A stretch of 64,000 bases of DNA from Lachnospiraceae bacterium C1.1 (GCA_030434875.1 JAUISW010000001.1:1251501-1315500); one strand, 5' to 3'; positions 38,812 to 48,236 are shown, numbered from the stretch's first letter. Notes: generated by a model from the sequence alone, not told the origin. Translations and numbers: made by a program.

Positions 38812-38838
38812 TTAAAAAACCTGCATTAGCTGCAGGCC
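38812..38838 (-). terminator. terminator of the acyltransferase/DUF6320/esterase operon
   Basis: A stem CCTGCA/TGCAGG (38820-38825, 38831-38836) followed on the minus strand by a run of six T. Confidence 0.7.
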
Positions 38839-38852
38839 TTAAACATATATTA

Positions 38853-39998
38853 TTATTTTATCAAATTCATTCCAACATCATAAATGCGTCCGTTGACCGC
38901 ATCATGAAGCCATTTTGACATTGTAATCCCGTCCTGTGTAAATAAAGTAAAATAATGTTCACGTACACTTGTATGAACTGTTCCACCCATAGTTATAAGA
39001 GGAATTTTCCAATCATTTAGAAAAATTGTAAATTTGTCTGTAATATCCTTAAGCTCTGAAACCATCAGTTTTAGCTGTTCATAAAACTCCTGCTGTATCT
39101 CCTCATTTGTTTCGTATTTTTTATTTTTAATATCATTATAATAAGAGCTTAAAAGATAGTCGTATATAGAACTCGAATATAAATATCTGAAACGGTCTCC
39201 ATACCTATTATACAAGGCTTTATACCAGTCAAGAGTAATATTTTCTGATCTAATAGGCTCATACAATTCTTTTTTTGCCTTCCAGATATTTTTTGCAGTG
39301 TCCTGCCACTGATCAAAAAGAAGCTGACCACTGTCGGAAAGGAGTGTTATATCCCTTGCATCCGGATAATAATCATCAATAATTTCTCCGGCAAGTGCAG
39401 GAACAGCAAATGCACCTGCAGAATTTCCGGCAATAAGAAGCTTATCCGGAGACTTAAAATATTTTTTTGAAACCTTCATGCTTTCGCAGAAATTTTTATA
39501 TCCATGGAAATGAAGTATTTCTTCTTCTCCCTGTTCATTTATAAATGGATAATCACTATCACCTATATGAAAATCCCCTGTAGAATAAGCTATAACAACA
39601 AAACTCCAATCAGTAAAAGGATTTTTATCTGCATTGATTTCAGTTATCCCCAAATTAATATTCATGATCTGAGTAAAGGTTCTCAAATTATTCCAATAAT
39701 AATTCGGAAGCTTTGCTGCAACTTTGCCGCCTGTAACAGGCCTGGCTGCTGTATATTCATTCCAGGCAACTCCACCACCTGAAAAAAATATACAAAGCTT
39801 TTCCGGATTTCCAAATTTTATATAAATATGGAATTCCGAACCATCTGCTGACATTCCATTCGGCAATGGTACCCTGTACCACTTGAGTAATTCAGGTATT
39901 TCGGGAATATCATCTGCTTTTTTTCCAAAATCTTCAATCGCCTTACCTATAGAATTTTCTACCAGATTTCCTATTTTAGAGGCTAAATCTCTGTTCAT
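38853..39998 (-). CDS. Notum/pectin-acetylesterase-like hydrolase
   Basis: 381 residues, no signal peptide seen. The family motifs are IFFSGGGVAWN (oxyanion region), IAYSTGDFHIGD and the nucleophile GNSAGAFA; HTS near the C-terminus may supply the catalytic His. These are alpha/beta-hydrolase-fold esterases that remove acetyl or acyl groups from pectin or, for Notum, lipid from protein. As a cytosolic member in an operon with an acyltransferase it more likely acts on a small intracellular ester. ATG 39998 follows GGGAGA. It starts 21 bases after the DUF6320 stop. Confidence 0.68.
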   Translation of the reverse strand: MNRDLASKIGNLVENSIGKAIEDFGKKADDIPEIPELLKWYRVPLPNGMSADGSEFHIYIKFGNPEKLCIFFSGGGVAWNEYTAARPVTGGKVAAKLPNYYWNNLRTFTQIMNINLGITEINADKNPFTDWSFVVIAYSTGDFHIGDSDYPFINEQGEEEILHFHGYKNFCESMKVSKKYFKSPDKLLIAGNSAGAFAVPALAGEIIDDYYPDARDITLLSDSGQLLFDQWQDTAKNIWKAKKELYEPIRSENITLDWYKALYNRYGDRFRYLYSSSIYDYLLSSYYNDIKNKKYETNEEIQQEFYEQLKLMVSELKDITDKFTIFLNDWKIPLITMGGTVHTSVREHYFTLFTQDGITMSKWLHDAVNGRIYDVGMNLIK

Positions 39999-40019
39999 AA
40001 AAAAGTCTCCCAATATTGT

Positions 40020-40685
40020 TTACATGTTAAACATCTTGCCATAAGCATTTTTAAGATCACGAAATCTAAATATCAGCACAGCTGCAAAAAGGATTAGAAA
40101 TATCATAATGCTTATTGCTGCCGGCCAGGGAAAATCATTCATTCCGTTATTTATAAATATAATCTGTAGCAATGACATAAAGACATCTAATATCAGGTAA
40201 AAAATGTATTCATCAAGCCTTAACTTCAAAACAGTTGCTATGATTATCGTGGCAATAGCCAAAGCGATCAAAGTCATTGGAATCATCCAGTTAAAACTCC
40301 AGCCGTAAAAGCCCGTATTCATGTCAACATATACATCAATGATGATCGCTAAAATAACCTCCCAGGTTATAACCTTCAAAATATTATTACGAAGATAAAC
40401 TGTCGTCAGTATAGTTAACCATCCGGCCAGTATTCCTAGGATCACCGGACCTATAAATGAAAACACGCCATTTGTCATCACATTTATGCTGATAAACACA
40501 ATCTCAAGTGTAACAGCTATAAATGTGCATATTTTCAAAAAACTGATATCACTTATCTTCTTGCTTTCCAGCGTTGGAAAAGCAGGATTCTCTGCTCCTT
40601 CAGAGTTATTGATCTTTCCCTGACAAAGCGGACAGCATTTTTTATTTCCTCGAATCTTTATTTTACATTTAGGACAAATCTGCAT
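40020..40685 (-). CDS. DUF6320 zinc-ribbon membrane protein
   Basis: 221 residues. It opens with a zinc ribbon, CPKCKIKI then CCPLCQ (Cys 4, 7, 17/18, 21), followed by six membrane helices from ~50 to ~210 and a short basic tail. Function is not known. GGAGG overlaps the end of the upstream gene. It is the middle gene of a three-gene unit. Confidence 0.75.
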   Translation of the reverse strand: MQICPKCKIKIRGNKKCCPLCQGKINNSEGAENPAFPTLESKKISDISFLKICTFIAVTLEIVFISINVMTNGVFSFIGPVILGILAGWLTILTTVYLRNNILKVITWEVILAIIIDVYVDMNTGFYGWSFNWMIPMTLIALAIATIIIATVLKLRLDEYIFYLILDVFMSLLQIIFINNGMNDFPWPAAISIMIFLILFAAVLIFRFRDLKNAYGKMFNM

Positions 40686-40687
40686 TT

Positions 40688-41956
40688 TCAGACCTCCGCA
40701 TCATAATCATTTGTAGCAAGTTCAACTTCAAGTCCCATTTCCGTCAAGCATCTGAAGAAATTCAGCATGATCTTATGCGTTTTATAAGGTGAGACTTCTC
40801 CAAACACAAGCCTGTCTTTATAAGAACATACACAGACCTGCTGTGAAGTCGCGGTCATAAAAGCAGAGAACCTGTCTATATAGTCTTCGACCTCTTCAGG
40901 CATCTTTATCTGTCCAAGGTTAGACATTGTACTTGTAATACCTCTTTTTGCCAGCCCGTCAAAAAATCCGATCACGAGATCCTTTATCGGTAAAGGTACC
41001 ATTTTAATTGCTATATTATGCTCAAGACCAGCATATGAATTCATAGTTTTTTCTATATTTTCTGCTGAGAGCTTTTCCTTGAAACTTCTGTCTACGAATT
41101 CTATGAGTTTGGTAAGATCACCGTCATAATCATCGGAATTATAATCAATATTTATTACGCCAAAGAAATTTCTTGCTGTACCGCTCTTAAAAAACTGTCT
41201 TAAATTTACCGGAACACTGACAACAACGTGCCTTCTTCTTTGTGATCTATCCATTCCGATTATAACAGCTTTAATGTATAATGCTGCAGCTAAAACTCCG
41301 ACTGTCGTTTTAAAACTGTGTGCAAGTTCAAGGAATTTAGAAGATGATACAGTACCTTCCATAAGATGCGGCAACAGGTTTTCATCAATTTCCCCGCTCA
41401 CCTGATATGCCTTAACAGAAGACATTTCCTGTAATTGCTTTAAGCCCTTCTGCTCATTATAGAAATCATTAAATGCGTCACCCTTTTTTTCCTCAAGTGA
41501 AAAGTCATCAGTGTTTATAAGGTCGCCCTCAATACCATGCTTAATCTGCAGATATCTTGTCAGCATAGTTTTAAGAAACATGAAAGCTCCCGTACCATCT
41601 GCAAGTACATGAAATACTTCAAGATTTATTCTTTTTTGAAAATAATTTACTCTGTATAAAAGATTTTTATGACCGGGAATATAAAGAGGAAGACATGCAG
41701 GTTTATTTTCTTCTTCAACAGTTGCAGTTAGATTACTGTCTTCGAGATAATACCAGAAAAATCCTCTGTGAAGTACACAATTAAAAAAAGGGAATTCTTC
41801 AATTGTTTCGTCTAAAGCCTTTTGAAGAATTTCCGGATCAACTTTTTCTTTTAATTCGCAGCTCAATCTAAAAACTCTCGTATCAGCACCTCTGGCTGTA
41901 GAAGGAACAATTTTGGCTGCATTATCTAATTTATACCAGTTTGTATTTTTCCTCAT
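40688..41956 (-). CDS. Condensation-like acyltransferase (alcohol acetyltransferase type)
   Basis: 422 residues. The HxxxDG motif of condensation/BAHD/WS-DGAT-like acyltransferases is present as FHVLADGTG (His and Asp catalytic), and SNLGQI later matches the family's conserved loop. Such proteins transfer acyl groups from CoA or a carrier to an alcohol or amine. ATG 41956 is preferred (GGAGAAG 9 bases upstream, start MRKNTNWYKLDN); an in-frame ATG at 42001 is possible. It leads the operon with DUF6320 and the Notum-like esterase. Substrates are unknown. Confidence 0.7.
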   Translation of the reverse strand: MRKNTNWYKLDNAAKIVPSTARGADTRVFRLSCELKEKVDPEILQKALDETIEEFPFFNCVLHRGFFWYYLEDSNLTATVEEENKPACLPLYIPGHKNLLYRVNYFQKRINLEVFHVLADGTGAFMFLKTMLTRYLQIKHGIEGDLINTDDFSLEEKKGDAFNDFYNEQKGLKQLQEMSSVKAYQVSGEIDENLLPHLMEGTVSSSKFLELAHSFKTTVGVLAAALYIKAVIIGMDRSQRRRHVVVSVPVNLRQFFKSGTARNFFGVINIDYNSDDYDGDLTKLIEFVDRSFKEKLSAENIEKTMNSYAGLEHNIAIKMVPLPIKDLVIGFFDGLAKRGITSTMSNLGQIKMPEEVEDYIDRFSAFMTATSQQVCVCSYKDRLVFGEVSPYKTHKIMLNFFRCLTEMGLEVELATNDYDAEV

Positions 41957-42121
41957 TGTCAATAACTTCTCCAAAACAAAATCACATATGTTTTTAATCA
42001 TAAGCTGCAGAAATCTTCATTTACTGAGGATTCCTCAACTAAATTCATCAAAACATATATTTAGTATATCATATATTTAATATTTTAAATTCAGAATATT
42101 AACTAATTGTAAATTTGGCTC

Positions 42122-42158
42122 GCAAAAAAACAGACGCATAGCCGTCTTGCCATGCGCC
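42122..42158 (-). terminator. terminator downstream of the MATE gene
   Basis: An 8-bp stem CGCATAGC/GCCATGCG with one G-U pair (42135-42142, 42149-42156), followed on the minus strand by TCTGTTTTTTT. It lies 140 bases after the MATE stop. The rest of the 299-base gap to the acyltransferase gene shows nothing else clear. Confidence 0.75.
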
Positions 42159-42300
42159 TAATAAGATCATTTCTACTATCCGCCATAGTAATATTCCTTT
42201 CTTTAAGAAATTGTTGATTAGCAGAAATGCCTAATTTTCTATGATTATAATACAACCCATCAAAAGACCTATACAAGTTTATTTTACAATACAAAATTCA

Positions 42301-43701
42301 TCAAAAAAGACCGTCTCTCCAGTCTTTCATATGATAGCGAATAAATGCTGTAACACCGACGATAGTCCAGGTGACACCTGTTGCAACCCAGAGTCCCCAT
42401 GCACCAAAAAAAGGAATTGAGCAAAAAAATGCCGGAAATATGATTCTTCCTGTCATTTCAGCAGCACCGGAAATAACAGGGAATTTTGCATCTCCCGATC
42501 CATTGAGGATTCCCCTGCATACATAGATGGTTCCTAACGGAAGATAAAAACATGAAAGAATCCTCATCGCATTTTTTCCAAAAGCAATTACATCGGGCTC
42601 ATTTACAAAAACTCTCATCATGGCATCACCAAATATCCATACCAACGGGATCATGACAACAGAATAAAATCCCATTAACATGATACCAACCTGATAACCT
42701 TTTTGCAGTCTCTCACCATTTTTTGCGCCAAAATTCTGACCTGAATAAGTCGAAAGAGAATCCGCAAGAGCTTTAAGCTGCATATTTACAATATTCTCTA
42801 TCTTACTTGTTGCAGTAAATGCCGCAATTACAACTGAGCCAAAGGAATTAATGACCCTCTGCAATACCACGAAGGAAAAAGCCATCATACCGCTCTGTAT
42901 GGCCATAGAACCTCCCAACTTACAGCTTCTTAAGATTATATCCCTGTCTATCAGAAAATCTTTTTTCTTAAATTTGAACATTGGATTCTTGATCAAGGCA
43001 TAAGTTATAGATGTTAAAGCCGAAAGAAACTGTGCTGTGATAGTTGCAATCGCAAGTCCCTTTACTCCAAGCCCAAGATAAATTACAAAAGTCAGATCCA
43101 TGATAATATTCAAAAAACTGGACACTATCAGAAAATATAAAGGTGTTTTAGAATCACCAACGCCACGCATTATTGATGAAATCGTATTATAAAGGGCAGA
43201 ACCTACAAATCCAACGCAGATTATGGACATGTATGCGACTGCATTATCAAGAATATTTTCAGGGGTTTTAAGTCCGTAAGTAAGTACAGGTCTTGCCAAC
43301 AGGAATCCTGCAATGCCAATAAAGGCCGAGATTATTAAAACTATATAAAAAGCATTGGTTATGGTCTTTCTGACACCTTTGGTATCATTTGCTCCGAAAA
43401 ACTGTGAAATTACGATTCCTATTCCTGCAGCCAGACCATTACCGAGAGCAAAGAAAAGATTTGTAACATTGCCCGTTGAGCCAACAGCAGCCAGCGCATT
43501 GGCGTCAATAAATTTCCCGGCTATTATTGTATCAACTATATTATAAAACTGCTGGAAAATATTTCCGATCATCATGGGAAACATAAAGGAAACTATAAGT
43601 CTCAAACTGTCTCCGCTGGTCATATCCTTCGAGTATTTTTTTACAGCTGTTCCCGCCATTTTTTCTGTCTCTCCCTTTTTGCTTTTATTGCCTGTTTCCA
43701 T
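42301..43701 (-). CDS. MATE-family multidrug/cation efflux transporter
   Basis: 466 residues, 12 membrane helices in two similar halves. The first helix FPMMIGNIFQQFYNIVDTIIAG is characteristic. It exports drugs or metabolites using a sodium or proton gradient. Two starts are possible: ATG 43701 (GGGAAA upstream) and ATG 43659 (GGGAG upstream); the longer is listed. Separated from the gallate genes by a terminator-like hairpin, so it may have its own promoter. Confidence 0.9.
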   Translation of the reverse strand: METGNKSKKGETEKMAGTAVKKYSKDMTSGDSLRLIVSFMFPMMIGNIFQQFYNIVDTIIAGKFIDANALAAVGSTGNVTNLFFALGNGLAAGIGIVISQFFGANDTKGVRKTITNAFYIVLIISAFIGIAGFLLARPVLTYGLKTPENILDNAVAYMSIICVGFVGSALYNTISSIMRGVGDSKTPLYFLIVSSFLNIIMDLTFVIYLGLGVKGLAIATITAQFLSALTSITYALIKNPMFKFKKKDFLIDRDIILRSCKLGGSMAIQSGMMAFSFVVLQRVINSFGSVVIAAFTATSKIENIVNMQLKALADSLSTYSGQNFGAKNGERLQKGYQVGIMLMGFYSVVMIPLVWIFGDAMMRVFVNEPDVIAFGKNAMRILSCFYLPLGTIYVCRGILNGSGDAKFPVISGAAEMTGRIIFPAFFCSIPFFGAWGLWVATGVTWTIVGVTAFIRYHMKDWRDGLF

Positions 43702-43751
43702 AGATTTCCCAAATTAATCTCATATTAATTTACACCATTTTTAAGCAAAAT

Positions 43752-43787
43752 AAAACCCACGAAAACGTTGATTTTCGCAGGTTTTTT
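43752..43787 (-). terminator. terminator of the UbiD/UbiX/LpdD operon
   Basis: Imperfect inverted repeat (AAAACCTGCGAAAA with TTTTCGTGGGTTTT on the minus strand) located 20 bases after the lpdD stop, followed by ATTTTGCTT. Confidence 0.7.
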
Positions 43788-43808
43788 GCTTGATTTATTT
43801 AATTTTAT

Positions 43809-44168
43809 TCATATATCGCTTATAATTTTACAAGTAAGTTCTTCTGTCATGGATACAATAAGTTTTAGAGCATCCGCTGACGCATTATCTATATGAACTC
43901 CGGCCGAACAACAAACAAGGATATTTTTTTCAGACGCTATTTTTTCAGCCATCATTCTTGCAATCTTTTCATCTTTATGAGATACCCTGTTTATAACAGA
44001 TGATGTAGCACTGTAACCTTTTCCCGTCAGACTTCCTCTTGGCTCGGACATTACCACAGTCCCTATATGAGGTTTTTCACCTCCGTATAGACACAACTGC
44101 AGATCATCACCCATTTTAATCGATTCACATTCCAGTTTGATTCCTGATCTTTCGACAGTATACTTCAT
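43809..44168 (-). CDS. lpdD: LpdD-like subunit of UbiD-type aromatic acid decarboxylase
   Basis: 119 residues, soluble. It resembles the small third component (subunit D, prenylated-FMN chaperone-like) of gallate and vanillate-type decarboxylases, with EPRGSLTGKGYSATSSVIN near residues 42-60 and a conserved CCSAGVHID. It starts 3 bases after the UbiX stop. Its role alongside UbiX and UbiD is inferred from family and gene order. Confidence 0.72.
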   Translation of the reverse strand: MKYTVERSGIKLECESIKMGDDLQLCLYGGEKPHIGTVVMSEPRGSLTGKGYSATSSVINRVSHKDEKIARMMAEKIASEKNILVCCSAGVHIDNASADALKLIVSMTEELTCKIISDI

Positions 44169-44171
44169 ACC

Positions 44172-44738
44172 TTACTCTTCTCTGCCTTCCCAAGCATTAA
44201 ACTCTTTAATATTAATCCCAAACTGCATAAGAACCTTACCAATAATATGAACGATCATGTCTTCTACGGATGTCGGACCATTATAAAATGTTAGTACCGG
44301 AGGAACGATAACACATCCGAGATCAACTGCATCTGACATATTTCTTAAATGAATTTTACCAAGAGGCATTTCTCTCGGAACAAGCACTAGTTTCCTGCCC
44401 TCCTTTAAGCATACATCAGCAGCCCTTAATACAAGATTTTCTGCATATCCTGAAACAACTCCCGCAAGAGTTTTCATACTGCAGGGCATTATGATCATTC
44501 CATCTGTAACAAATGATCCGCTTGAAATTGATGCAGCCAGATTTTTTTCATCATGAACATGATCGGCAAGTGACAAAAGATCTTCTATATTTTTGTCTGT
44601 TTCCAATTTCCAGGTCTTTTTAGCACCCTCTGTCATAACAAGATGAATTTCAACATCCGGAATATTTTTCATTAACCTCAATAAATAAAAACTCATTTCA
44701 ACTCCGGATGCCCCGGTGACTCCTACTATCAATCTCAT
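44172..44738 (-). CDS. UbiX-family flavin prenyltransferase (LpdB-like)
   Basis: 188 residues. It begins with the flavoprotein nucleotide-binding motif VGVTGASGVEMSFYLL. VPREMPLGKIHLRNM matches the UbiX prenyl phosphate site. UbiX makes the prenylated FMN cofactor for UbiD decarboxylases. AAGGAG lies 7 bases before ATG 44738. Placed between DUF554 and lpdD. Confidence 0.92.
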   Translation of the reverse strand: MRLIVGVTGASGVEMSFYLLRLMKNIPDVEIHLVMTEGAKKTWKLETDKNIEDLLSLADHVHDEKNLAASISSGSFVTDGMIIMPCSMKTLAGVVSGYAENLVLRAADVCLKEGRKLVLVPREMPLGKIHLRNMSDAVDLGCVIVPPVLTFYNGPTSVEDMIVHIIGKVLMQFGINIKEFNAWEGREE

Positions 44739-44762
44739 GCGGATCTCCTTAACTCAAAAATC

Positions 44763-45503
44763 TCAGGATACTAAAGGAAGTACATATGCTACCCAAAAAG
44801 CGCTGATAGGCATGACCAGGATCATCGACGGTATCATATCAGCAGTCGGGAACATTTTTACCTTGATCATTCTAAATCCCGTCGCAAGCATTATAAAACC
44901 ACCACAAGCCTTAAAGTCAGCGATCATCGTCTCGTTTGTCATGGGGAATATCCAACCGGCAAGCAGGAATAACAATAAGAAAATGATAAACTGAGGTACT
45001 GCTACAGCAGCAACAACAAAGCCAAGTGTACATGCAAATATTAAAGCCGTAAAAAGGTCAAGTATGGACTTTGCAATGAGGATACTGTGATCTCCGGTCA
45101 TACCAGAAACAATAGATCCGTAAATACCTGTACCACTTGCGCAGAAAAGCACAATACAGGTAACAAGTGTTGCAATAAATTCAGCCTCCGGAATTTTAGA
45201 ATTATCTGTTTTTACAAAATTACCTATAAATTTCTGCATTCCTCTTGCACCTGCATTTATCTTCTCTCCAAGATGAATGGCAAGTCCAAGACCTGTGCCA
45301 AGGATCACTGAAAATATAACAGCCGGCATATTCTTCATGAGAACAATGGTGCTGATTCCCATTCCCATAGAACAACATCCAAAGATCATGTTCATCTTAT
45401 CCTTAAAATCATCAGCAATCTTATTTCCAACAACTGCACCCAAAATTCCGCCTATTACAACGGAAAGTGCATTAATAATTACACCTATCGGCATAAATAA
45501 CAC
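44763..45503 (-). CDS. DUF554 (YdfK-like) membrane protein
   Basis: 246 residues, seven or eight membrane helices, starting MPIGVIINALSVVIGGILGAVVGNKI with glycine-rich helices typical of DUF554. Function in this family is not established. Its place between ubiD and ubiX suggests it may serve the same pathway, for example transport of an aromatic acid or its product; this is inference. GAGAGGTG precedes ATG 45503. Confidence 0.82.
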   Translation of the reverse strand: MLFMPIGVIINALSVVIGGILGAVVGNKIADDFKDKMNMIFGCCSMGMGISTIVLMKNMPAVIFSVILGTGLGLAIHLGEKINAGARGMQKFIGNFVKTDNSKIPEAEFIATLVTCIVLFCASGTGIYGSIVSGMTGDHSILIAKSILDLFTALIFACTLGFVVAAVAVPQFIIFLLLFLLAGWIFPMTNETMIADFKACGGFIMLATGFRMIKVKMFPTADMIPSMILVMPISAFWVAYVLPLVS

Positions 45504-45582
45504 CTCTCTTATTCAGACTCAAATTCAGCCGGAGTAAAAACCCCGACTGAAAAAACATAATATACCGATCAATTAAAACAGA

Positions 45583-47073
45583 TCAAAACATATCCGGAAG
45601 CCATTTCTTAGGATCAACATCCAGGAATTTGCATCTTTCGAACTTATCCTTCAGATTGTAAGGAACCGTGCAGTCGAAAATAGCCTTACATGCAATTCCA
45701 TGAACCCTGATGGAAGGATCAAAAGCCGGATCGTTGGATGGGTCAAGAACATGAGTATGAACTCCGGGAATCGGAATAAAGTCAACATCTCCCTGGAATC
45801 TAGTGGTCATTGCCCACATTACATCACTCATGTCAAAAATATCTACATCTTCATCCACTAAAAATACGTGCTTCATTTCTGAAAATGCTGAGAACGCAAG
45901 CAGAGCAGCCTGTCTCTGACGGCCCTCATCATTTATATTGTTCTTACGGAACTGAATGATGGTCACGAATTTACCGCCGCCGCAGGGTGCAGCATGTACA
46001 TTTACGAGCCTGCCCGGCATTGCTCTCTCTACGAGATCGATAACACTGGCTTCGGTGGGGATACCTGCCATTGAAACGTGCTCGTGGCTTGGTCCGATAC
46101 AACTTTCCATAATAGGATTGTTTCTGGTGGTAACGGCTTTTACCTTGATAACAGGAAGATAATTGGGAAGATCATCGCCCTTTGCATCACCTGTATATCC
46201 GGGGAATTCAGGCATAGCCTTACCTGTATTGCTGTTAATATCTTCTCTCATTGTACGTCCGGGAATAAGTTCACCTTCAATAACATATTCCGCATGAGCA
46301 ATGCATGTCTCATCTATAGAAACACATTTTGCAAGTTCAACAGCTTTTCCTCTGAGAGCACCCGCAATCTGAAGCTCATTAAATCCGAGTGGAGTCGTTG
46401 GAGGTTCAAAACCTGCTGACATGTAAATTGCAGGATCAAGTCCTATGCTCACTGAGATTGGAAGAGGTTTATTCATCTTGAGGGCTTTATCCCAGAAAAC
46501 TCCGATGTGTCTGGAACCAGGTGTGATCCACATTGTCATCTCATCCCTGTTCTGAATGCAAAGACGATGAATTGTTACATCACTGTCACCGTTTCCTTCC
46601 GGATCTGAAGCAGAGCAAAGACCCATTGTTATGTAAGGACCTGCATCCTCCGGAGTATTTGTTGGTGCTGGAACGAGCTTTCTCAGATCAAAATCAGGAT
46701 CCTCCGCGCGATATATATTTTCCTGGCATGGAGCAGCGCCTTCTTTTATAACCGGTTTGATCGGATTCTTAACGGCATCTCTTAAATGCCAGCCAAGACG
46801 TTTATAATCTGTATCAAGTAAAAGACCGACTCTCTTTCTGCTTGAAAGAACACCTATTGCAACTTTAGAATCCGGAAATCCTTTTACGTTATTAAATACC
46901 ATTGCCGGTCCGTCTTCTCTTGTCGGTCTCTGTACCGTGCCGCCTGATCCCACATGCCTGTAAACACCTGAAATCTCCGCATTCGGATCAGCTTCTACAT
47001 CAGTCTCTACAAGCTGTCCCGGATGAGATTTAAGCAGTTCCAGTGCGCTTCTGAGATCAAATACTTCACTCAT
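45583..47073 (-). CDS. lpdC: UbiD-family decarboxylase, gallate decarboxylase (LpdC)-like
   Basis: 496 residues, normal for UbiD. Stretches such as GVYRHVGSGGTVQRP near residue 36, ITMGLCSASDPEG, NNPIMESCIGPSHEHVSM and CGGGKFVTIIQFRK match the gallate/hydroxyarylate branch. With prenylated FMN and Mn it decarboxylates aromatic acids (gallate to pyrogallol in Lactobacillus). The substrate here is inferred from the LpdB/LpdD neighbours and the nearby tannase-like gene. AGGAGG precedes ATG 47073. First gene of the operon, 240 bases downstream of the LysR gene. Confidence 0.85.
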   Translation of the reverse strand: MSEVFDLRSALELLKSHPGQLVETDVEADPNAEISGVYRHVGSGGTVQRPTREDGPAMVFNNVKGFPDSKVAIGVLSSRKRVGLLLDTDYKRLGWHLRDAVKNPIKPVIKEGAAPCQENIYRAEDPDFDLRKLVPAPTNTPEDAGPYITMGLCSASDPEGNGDSDVTIHRLCIQNRDEMTMWITPGSRHIGVFWDKALKMNKPLPISVSIGLDPAIYMSAGFEPPTTPLGFNELQIAGALRGKAVELAKCVSIDETCIAHAEYVIEGELIPGRTMREDINSNTGKAMPEFPGYTGDAKGDDLPNYLPVIKVKAVTTRNNPIMESCIGPSHEHVSMAGIPTEASVIDLVERAMPGRLVNVHAAPCGGGKFVTIIQFRKNNINDEGRQRQAALLAFSAFSEMKHVFLVDEDVDIFDMSDVMWAMTTRFQGDVDFIPIPGVHTHVLDPSNDPAFDPSIRVHGIACKAIFDCTVPYNLKDKFERCKFLDVDPKKWLPDMF

Positions 47074-47231
47074 TTTTATCCTCCTGTTTCTGTATATCAA
47101 AATCAAATTTTTTATCCGTTAGTTATCCTACAATTCCTTCTCAATTTTTGCAATTCTAATCGGGACAGGAATTATTCCAAATCCGACTTAGTTTTTTATT
47201 CCGAACATTAAAAAATGCATTAACGCATTAA

Positions 47232-47268
47232 AAAATACCGGTCTGCAACATTGCAAATCCGGCATTTT
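47232..47268 (-). terminator. terminator of the LysR gene
   Basis: Inverted repeat with CCGG and TTGCA/TGCAA arms around an internal bulge, AAATGCCGG...CCGGTATTTT on the minus strand, 45 bases after the stop. Confidence 0.6.
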
Positions 47269-47312
47269 AGCTGATTTATAGTTTTGTTTCCAAAATGGAT
47301 TTAATAAACCAT

Positions 47313-48236
47313 TCAGTTTTTAATCACTTCTTTATTAAAATAATCTATAAATTTTCTCGCTGAGGGAGAAAGTGCAGCTTTTCTCAAATATGTAAGAGCT
47401 ATTGTACTAGTAATTTCCGGAAAAAGCGGTAAAACATTAAACTTGTCGTTAAGTATATAAATTGCTTTTTTGGACATTTCTTCAGAGTTGCTTATAACTC
47501 CCATTAAGATAGTTATTCCACCGCATTTTTCACTCATTTCTATAAGATTCTCTGCCCTATGGCTTGTATAGTAAATATTTGGAATTATACCGGCATCCCG
47601 GAATGCTTCCATGCAAACATCGTATAACATTGTATGTTCTTTTAAGAGACAGAGTTTTTCATCTTTAAGTTCGGAAATCGTAACAGATTTTTTATTTGCC
47701 AGGTGATGCTCCTTTGGAATAAGAGCTACAACATTATCCTTACAATAAGGAATAATATTTACACATATATTTTTTGTATTTATTGATCCGTAGGGATTAA
47801 AATTTCTTAAAAATGCTATTTCATATTCATGATTTAAAAGCCGATGATAGAGATCTGTCGAATCCGCCTCATCAATAGTCACAACATATTCCTCATGTTT
47901 AAGCTTAAAATTCATGATCACATCTACAATCCCATAATGTGACAAAGAAGGAATTGCACCAATGGAGATAACATTATTCTTTTTCTGTGAGAGTTCAGTA
48001 AGGTATCTGTAACTTTGATTATATATTTCGTAGGCATAGGGAAGTAAATGCTCACCATAGCTCGTCAATGTAACTTTCCTCGTTGTCCTGTCAAAAAGCT
48101 CAACCCCAAGTTCTTTTTCAAGAGATTTAATGTGCTTCGAAAGTGTTGATTGATTCATATAAAGCTGCGCAGCCGCATTCGCAAAATTTTGCGTTTTTGC
48201 AAGAATCAGAAATTCATTTAGATATTCTACTGTCAT
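47313..48236 (-). CDS. LysR-family transcriptional regulator
   Basis: 307 residues. N-terminal helix-turn-helix (residues ~1-60) with NFANAAAQLYMNQSTLSKHIKSLE, then the periplasmic-binding-like effector domain. Co-oriented upstream of the UbiD-type operon, so it probably responds to an aromatic acid and controls that operon; this is inference. A MITE with a nested IS lies 92 bases upstream of ATG 48236 and may have altered its promoter. Confidence 0.9.
   Translation of the reverse strand: MTVEYLNEFLILAKTQNFANAAAQLYMNQSTLSKHIKSLEKELGVELFDRTTRKVTLTSYGEHLLPYAYEIYNQSYRYLTELSQKKNNVISIGAIPSLSHYGIVDVIMNFKLKHEEYVVTIDEADSTDLYHRLLNHEYEIAFLRNFNPYGSINTKNICVNIIPYCKDNVVALIPKEHHLANKKSVTISELKDEKLCLLKEHTMLYDVCMEAFRDAGIIPNIYYTSHRAENLIEMSEKCGGITILMGVISNSEEMSKKAIYILNDKFNVLPLFPEITSTIALTYLRKAALSPSARKFIDYFNKEVIKN

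Noticed and set aside
42103-42186. 27-codon frame (MADSRNDLIRR...) with an AAGGAA sequence upstream, downstream of the MATE gene
   Set aside because: A terminator stem and T-run lie within it, so it is more likely the transcript end than a gene.
46078-46419. 113-codon plus-strand frame opposite the UbiD gene
   Set aside because: Antisense shadow of a well-conserved enzyme gene.
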